Positions 59,675-64,000 of a stretch of 64,000 nt of DNA are shown one piece after another. The notes beneath the pieces were generated by a model. That model worked only from the letters and a program-made list of their open reading frames with translations, was not told where the DNA came from and made no database searches. This DNA is from Chloroflexota bacterium (GTDB taxonomy: Bacteria > Chloroflexota > Anaerolineae > Anaerolineales > Anaerolineaceae), in contig JAAZKE010000010.1 in assembly GCA_012799995.1 (NCBI GenBank), positions 17,385 to 81,384 on the forward strand, given 5' to 3'. A program made the position numbers and the translations under genes. Position 1 is the first letter of the stretch. Each line of letters opens with the position of its first letter.

Positions 59675-60470
59675 CCCCATTTTGCAACCCCTCTCTGAAT
59701 ACCCGCTGGTGAGTATAATCACACCCTCCTATAATCAGGGGAAATATCTGAGCAAGACGATTCAATCTGTGCTTACGCAGGATTATCCTTTCATCGAGTA
59801 TATTGTCATTGATGGAGGCTCCAGTGATGATTCAGTGCAGATCATCAAAGACTCCCAGGAACGGCTCGCTTATTGGGTCTCTGAAAGAGACAAGGGTCAG
59901 ACTGATGCAATCAATAAAGGGTTTGCAAAAGCGACCGGAGAGATCATTGCCTGGCTCAACTCTGATGACACCTATGAACCAGGAGCGATCTCAACGATGG
60001 TTGAGACCTTCAAAAGGAATCAGGATTGTGGTTTTATCTATGGCGACTGCAATTTCATTAATGCAGAGGGAGCAGTTATAGGGAAGTTCATTGCGAAGCA
60101 AACCGATCTGAAACGGTTACGTGCGGGGTATGTGCACATCCCGCAACAGGCTTTTTTCTTTCGCCGTGAGCTCTGGCAGCGGGTGGAGCCGCTGGATGAT
60201 TCAATTTATTTCGCGATGGATTATGATCTATGGCTGCGTCTGGCAGAGCTGGCGCCACTGCGCTATATCCCGGGGAAACCATGGGCGAATTTTCGTCTGC
60301 ATGCGGACGCGAAGACGATAGCGGCGGATGACCGCTGCTGGCAGGATATGTTGAAAATTCACCGTCGCAATGGCGGCTCCTGGGTATCCCTGTTGATGAT
60401 GAAGTATCTGGTTCGTAAAGTCCTGGCACCTGTCGTCCAATATCGGCGCAGAAAAATGATCTCCAAATAA
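59667..60470 (+). CDS. Family 2 glycosyltransferase
   Basis: VSIITPSYNQGKYLSKTIQSVLTQDYPFIEYIVIDGGSSDDS; GQTDAINKGFAKATGEIIAWLNSDD. Confidence 0.95.
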   Translation: MNSPILQPLSEYPLVSIITPSYNQGKYLSKTIQSVLTQDYPFIEYIVIDGGSSDDSVQIIKDSQERLAYWVSERDKGQTDAINKGFAKATGEIIAWLNSDDTYEPGAISTMVETFKRNQDCGFIYGDCNFINAEGAVIGKFIAKQTDLKRLRAGYVHIPQQAFFFRRELWQRVEPLDDSIYFAMDYDLWLRLAELAPLRYIPGKPWANFRLHADAKTIAADDRCWQDMLKIHRRNGGSWVSLLMMKYLVRKVLAPVVQYRRRKMISK

Positions 60471-60637
60471 ACAACTTCATAATCATTTCCACAAAAATCG
60501 GATAAACGCGGTCGTTTTGACAAACTGGTTTTGTTTCTGTAAAACAGTGCGGTTTTGAACGTGGGCTCAACATCAAATCTCCTTGCATTTTCCTGACGTC
60601 ATAATGTTTTCAGGCACTAAGAAGATCAGAGCTTTGG

Positions 60638-60680
60638 AACAGGTCTCTGCTCTAAAGGAGACCTGTTATTATTTAATTTC
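60638..60680 (+). terminator. Terminator-like hairpin before the sigma factor
   Basis: AACAGGTCTC (60638-60647) / GAGACCTGTT (60658-60667) then ATTATTTAATTT. Confidence 0.7.
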
Positions 60681-60747
60681 CTCCGATGTGATTGAAGTAA
60701 TTTGTCACTTGTTTCTGTCTATGATTAACAGGGAGGAGGAATTGAAT

Positions 60748-61302
60748 ATGGATCCAATGACGCGAATCAGATTTCAAACCGAAGAGACTACGTTCGATGA
60801 GATGCTGACCGCTCACGAAAATTACCTGAAAAAAATTATCTTTAATATCCTGAAAGACACTGCTGAGGTGGAAGACCTCTACCAGGAAACAGCTCAGAAA
60901 ATCTACACTTCGCGAAGAACTTTTCGAGGGGATAACTTCAAGGGATGGATTGCCCGGATTGCTGTCAACACCGCAATCAACCATAAGAAAAAGAATTCAG
61001 CCGGCGCTCAGTTAATCGAACTGGATGATGAAAACGTGCAGCCGGGGGAACAGGATCCTGTCAGGAATTCTTTCCTCTCTCCACGCGAAATTCTTGATCA
61101 AAAAGAAAAATCAGCTGAAATTAACCGGATCATTGATGATCTTCCTGAAATTTACCGTAGTGTTATCAGGGAATATTACATATCCGAATTGTCGATGCAA
61201 CAAATAGCCGACCAGTTTGGCGTAAACCTGCGAACCATTGAAACACGAATTTATCGCGCACGGAAAATGGTCAGTGAAAAATGGAGGAACCATGCACATT
61301 GA
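60748..61302 (+). CDS. ECF-type RNA polymerase sigma factor
   Basis: ILKDTAEVEDLYQETAQKIYTSRRTFRGDNFKGWIARIAVNTAINHKKK (region 2); LPEIYRSVIREYYISELSMQQIADQFGVNLRTIETRIYRARKMV (region 4). GGGAGGAGG RBS before ATG 60748. Confidence 0.93.
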   Translation: MDPMTRIRFQTEETTFDEMLTAHENYLKKIIFNILKDTAEVEDLYQETAQKIYTSRRTFRGDNFKGWIARIAVNTAINHKKKNSAGAQLIELDDENVQPGEQDPVRNSFLSPREILDQKEKSAEINRIIDDLPEIYRSVIREYYISELSMQQIADQFGVNLRTIETRIYRARKMVSEKWRNHAH

Positions 61303-62551
61303 AGATTATGAGTGGGTGCTGTACATGCATGGAGATCTTTCAAAGAAAAGAGAATCCGAGATGGAAGCACATTTGGAAAATTGTAGTCAATGTCTGGCTG
61401 CATACGTGAGGATTACAACCGGAGAATCAATTGAGCCTGCCGTTAAGAAATCAATATCATCTCAGAAGTGGAAGCAAACCGGAAAACCACGTTCATTACG
61501 ATGGGGTGCGTTGGCTGCTGTCTTGGTATTGTTGTTGTTTATCGGAGTGAGCTTTACACCCAGCGGACAGATTGTCTGGGCTAATCTTCGTCTCACATTG
61601 GAGGAGCTGGGGAATACATTGGGAGAAGTGTTTGGTGTCGGAGAAAAAGCTGATGTGATCACGACTGTTGATCAAAGTCCACAAACCCATCATGGAATTG
61701 AAGTAAAGATTGATCAGATCTTTATTGAGTCTGACAAAGTCTTCTACTCGGTATTGATCGCTTCTGATTTAATTACGGAAAACAAGTTCAACCTGCAAAT
61801 CAGCAACCAGCATTTAGATATCGAGGGTGAAAATATTCCCTTTATCAGTAACAATTTTGTTCTTACGTCCCCGAATCCAACATCAGCGAAAGACGAGGAT
61901 GGAAAACCTGTACCGGTCTCAACCTGGATTATGCAGGCAGTTACTGCCAAAGATTACAGCGGGAACGAAGCTGTCAACGTTCAAATCAGGATTGATGAAA
62001 TGGTATATTGGGAAAAGGATTTTGGAGCGCCATCAATTATCAAGGGGCCGTGGGTGTTTGATTTTGTTGTTGATGGCACATTGGTTACCCGCGAAACACG
62101 GGAGTTTCCGCTGAAAGTGCGATTCAAAGAGAAAAAAGATGAATTCGAAATCACACAATTGAGCATATCTCCGATCCGTGCGCGAATTAATGTCACACAT
62201 TTGAATGCAAGGCTGCTGGGAAGTTACGTGGATGAACATGGGAAGGAAATCAAATACTACGACACTTCCATCAATTTGACAGGTTTTCTGATCCAGGACG
62301 ACAAAGGAAATGAAGCGGAAATCGCAACTCGTGACTATCCTTATTCGGAATCTGAGGAAAGTGTATTCGAATTTACTTCTGATGTAGCTGACAATCCATA
62401 CAGCTGGTTGAAAAATGCGGATCAAGTGACGATAACCCCGTATTTTACCCGATTGAGCGGCAACAGCGGTGGTACCGGGATTCGCCGTAATTACCCCGTC
62501 GATGGCGGCGGATTCACAATTCAATTGACCAAAGGAGGTCAGGATGATTAA
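61292..62551 (+). CDS. Membrane anti-sigma factor with zinc-finger N-terminus and DUF4179-like ectodomain
   Basis: HLENCSQC (HxxxCxxC) motif; single TM (RWGALAAVLVLLLFIGVSF); overlaps sigma gene by 11 nt. Confidence 0.85.
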   Translation: MHIEDYEWVLYMHGDLSKKRESEMEAHLENCSQCLAAYVRITTGESIEPAVKKSISSQKWKQTGKPRSLRWGALAAVLVLLLFIGVSFTPSGQIVWANLRLTLEELGNTLGEVFGVGEKADVITTVDQSPQTHHGIEVKIDQIFIESDKVFYSVLIASDLITENKFNLQISNQHLDIEGENIPFISNNFVLTSPNPTSAKDEDGKPVPVSTWIMQAVTAKDYSGNEAVNVQIRIDEMVYWEKDFGAPSIIKGPWVFDFVVDGTLVTRETREFPLKVRFKEKKDEFEITQLSISPIRARINVTHLNARLLGSYVDEHGKEIKYYDTSINLTGFLIQDDKGNEAEIATRDYPYSESEESVFEFTSDVADNPYSWLKNADQVTITPYFTRLSGNSGGTGIRRNYPVDGGGFTIQLTKGGQDD

Positions 62552-63611
62552 GAAAAACAGATGTTTCATTTTGCTGACAGCGCTATTATTTATCACCAGC
62601 TGGTCGGTAATTCCGGCTGCAGCTGAGACTGAAATCGAACAGTTTTTATTGAACTTTGATGGCGAATATGGGAAATCAAATGTTTTGCAGGACCCGTTTT
62701 GGATTTCAGTTTTTGACTCTCATAATCCGTATGTGAAAGAGATTAAGAAGCTGGTAACTTCTGAGAATGGTGTAACTGTGATGCTTGACAAGGTGTTGGT
62801 CACGGAGAATGATCTGTCAGTTTCCTTTCTGATCAGCGCTGAACAGCTGCCGGAAAACCTCAATGATGTACAGTTGCAGCTTACAACGATAAGTGTTGGA
62901 CCGATATTGCCTTATCCGGAAGATTCCTTCAAAAAGTTTGGTCGTGGCGGAGGCGGCGGTGGACCGATGTTGCAACTTGCCAATCAGGATCCGCCGGTTT
63001 ATTATCAGATCGTTTCAACTCCGCTGCTTTTCTTTGACGGATACGTCTCTGCCGCTGACCCGATTCAGGTCAAAGTATCGGTCCCTACTGTTGCGTTTGG
63101 ATGGCGTAATCCGGAATCTGACCAGGAGTACGAAAATTCAGATTATTTCTACGACGAGATCAATGCAACTTTCGAATTCGAAACCGATGGTGCGGAACTG
63201 GCTGCGCTGACCAGAAATCTTGATCTCAACCATGCGTTTGAGATAAGCGGGCACAACTATTCTTTTGATAAACTGCGCTTCAATCCAATGTTTTTGATCC
63301 TGTTTGCAACCGATGAAGTCGGGCCGATGAATACGGATCCAGCTTCTGTTGAAGCGATCAAGTTCGTGAATGCTGTGACGGACGATGGGACAGTCATCCG
63401 CCTGCTTGACAGCGGGATTTCGCCCTACTATGGGTTCACGCGTAAGATACTCGATGAAGGGATGATTGAAGCATTGAAGGAGACGGAAACGTTAACCCTG
63501 ATTCCCTGCACCTATAAAAAACCCCTGGCGGAGTATGAAACCTACCCCTGGGAAAACGATGATGATTATCTTTGTCATCAGGATCTCGCAGTAACAGTAA
63601 CGATTGATTAG
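62544..63611 (+). CDS. Secreted protein resembling the anti-sigma ectodomain
   Basis: Signal peptide MIKKNRCFILLTALLFITSWSVIPAAAE; GVTVMLDKVLVTENDLSVSFLISAEQL parallels GIEVKIDQIFIESDKVFYSVLIASDL of the anti-sigma factor; starts inside the anti-sigma ORF. Confidence 0.75.
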   Translation: MIKKNRCFILLTALLFITSWSVIPAAAETEIEQFLLNFDGEYGKSNVLQDPFWISVFDSHNPYVKEIKKLVTSENGVTVMLDKVLVTENDLSVSFLISAEQLPENLNDVQLQLTTISVGPILPYPEDSFKKFGRGGGGGGPMLQLANQDPPVYYQIVSTPLLFFDGYVSAADPIQVKVSVPTVAFGWRNPESDQEYENSDYFYDEINATFEFETDGAELAALTRNLDLNHAFEISGHNYSFDKLRFNPMFLILFATDEVGPMNTDPASVEAIKFVNAVTDDGTVIRLLDSGISPYYGFTRKILDEGMIEALKETETLTLIPCTYKKPLAEYETYPWENDDDYLCHQDLAVTVTID

Positions 63612-63638
63612 AGGAAGGTTGCTTTTATAGGGTGTTCT

Positions 63639-63671
63639 GCTGGAGGGCTTTGAAAAGCCCTCCAGCTTTTT
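63639..63671 (+). terminator. Rho-independent terminator
   Basis: GCTGGAGGGCTTT-GA-AAAGCCCTCCAGC followed by TTTTT. Confidence 0.93.
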
Positions 63672-63748
63672 AATCGTCTGGAGAGTCGGTTAGGATCGCT
63701 TGAATGTCCTGAAAACGCTTCTTTATGTATGGATTGTAAAAACTGGTT

Positions 63749-63778
63749 GACAGTTCTGTAAAGATTGTGGTATCATTC
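63749..63778 (+). promoter_or_regulatory. Candidate sigma70 promoter P1
   Basis: TTGACA (63749-63754), 18-nt spacer, TATCAT (63773-63778). Confidence 0.65.
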
Positions 63779-63887
63779 AATTCCGCCCAAAAAACGGGGC
63801 AACAATTTGTATGCATTTTGAAAATTTAATCAGCAGATTCCTCAAACATTCGCAGTAACGATTGTAACGAAAATCAACTTTTAGGGG

Positions 63888-63915
63888 TTGACAGGAGAGA
63901 GGAAATGCATATAAT
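63888..63915 (+). promoter_or_regulatory. Candidate consensus sigma70 promoter P2
   Basis: TTGACA (63888-63893), 16-nt spacer, TATAAT (63910-63915). Confidence 0.75.
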
Positions 63916-64000
63916 TGAATTTTGCCGCCTGTAAACGGGGGGGTGTGGAAGTAGAACCTTGACAATTGAGAAGCAGCAGAAAAAGAAGAAACAAACCAGA

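Overview
This 64 kb window is bacterial chromosome. Gene content (archaeal-type HMG-CoA synthase/thiolase/DUF35 set, giant RTX/beta-repeat protein, CHAD fusion, nonulosonic-acid glycosylation genes) suggests a Chloroflexota/Anaerolineae-like organism; that assignment is inferred, not computed. From left to right it contains: an ABC transporter ATPase/permease pair (minus strand); an Ile T-box riboswitch and ileS; one uninterrupted 23.7 kb ORF for a 7907-aa secreted repeat protein with C-terminal RTX repeats; a TetR regulator with a perfect 22-bp operator palindrome and an apparently leaderless start, followed by a GH13 amylase; dnaE; pfkA; an MBL-fold hydrolase; a mevalonate-entry cluster (class II HMG-CoA reductase, archaeal-type HMG-CoA synthase, thiolase-like protein, DUF35 Zn-ribbon protein); a GT2; a macrodomain protein; tRNA-Leu(GAG); plsX; a NERD-like membrane protein; a histidine phosphatase-CHAD fusion; a ~12 kb nonulosonic-acid/surface glycan cluster; and an ECF sigma/anti-sigma/secreted paralog operon. 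The right edge has tandem sigma70-type promoters that may precede an rRNA operon. The strongest candidates for new biology are (1) the thiolase-like protein of the mevalonate cluster, which appears to lack the thiolase catalytic residues (Cys to Gly, His to Asn) while the neighbouring HMG-CoA synthase looks intact; (2) the giant 7907-aa protein, with its ~113-aa RTX-bearing repeat and inserted modules; and (3) the sigma/anti-sigma operon whose third gene encodes a free secreted copy of the anti-sigma ectodomain. No CRISPR array, transposase or prophage was seen.
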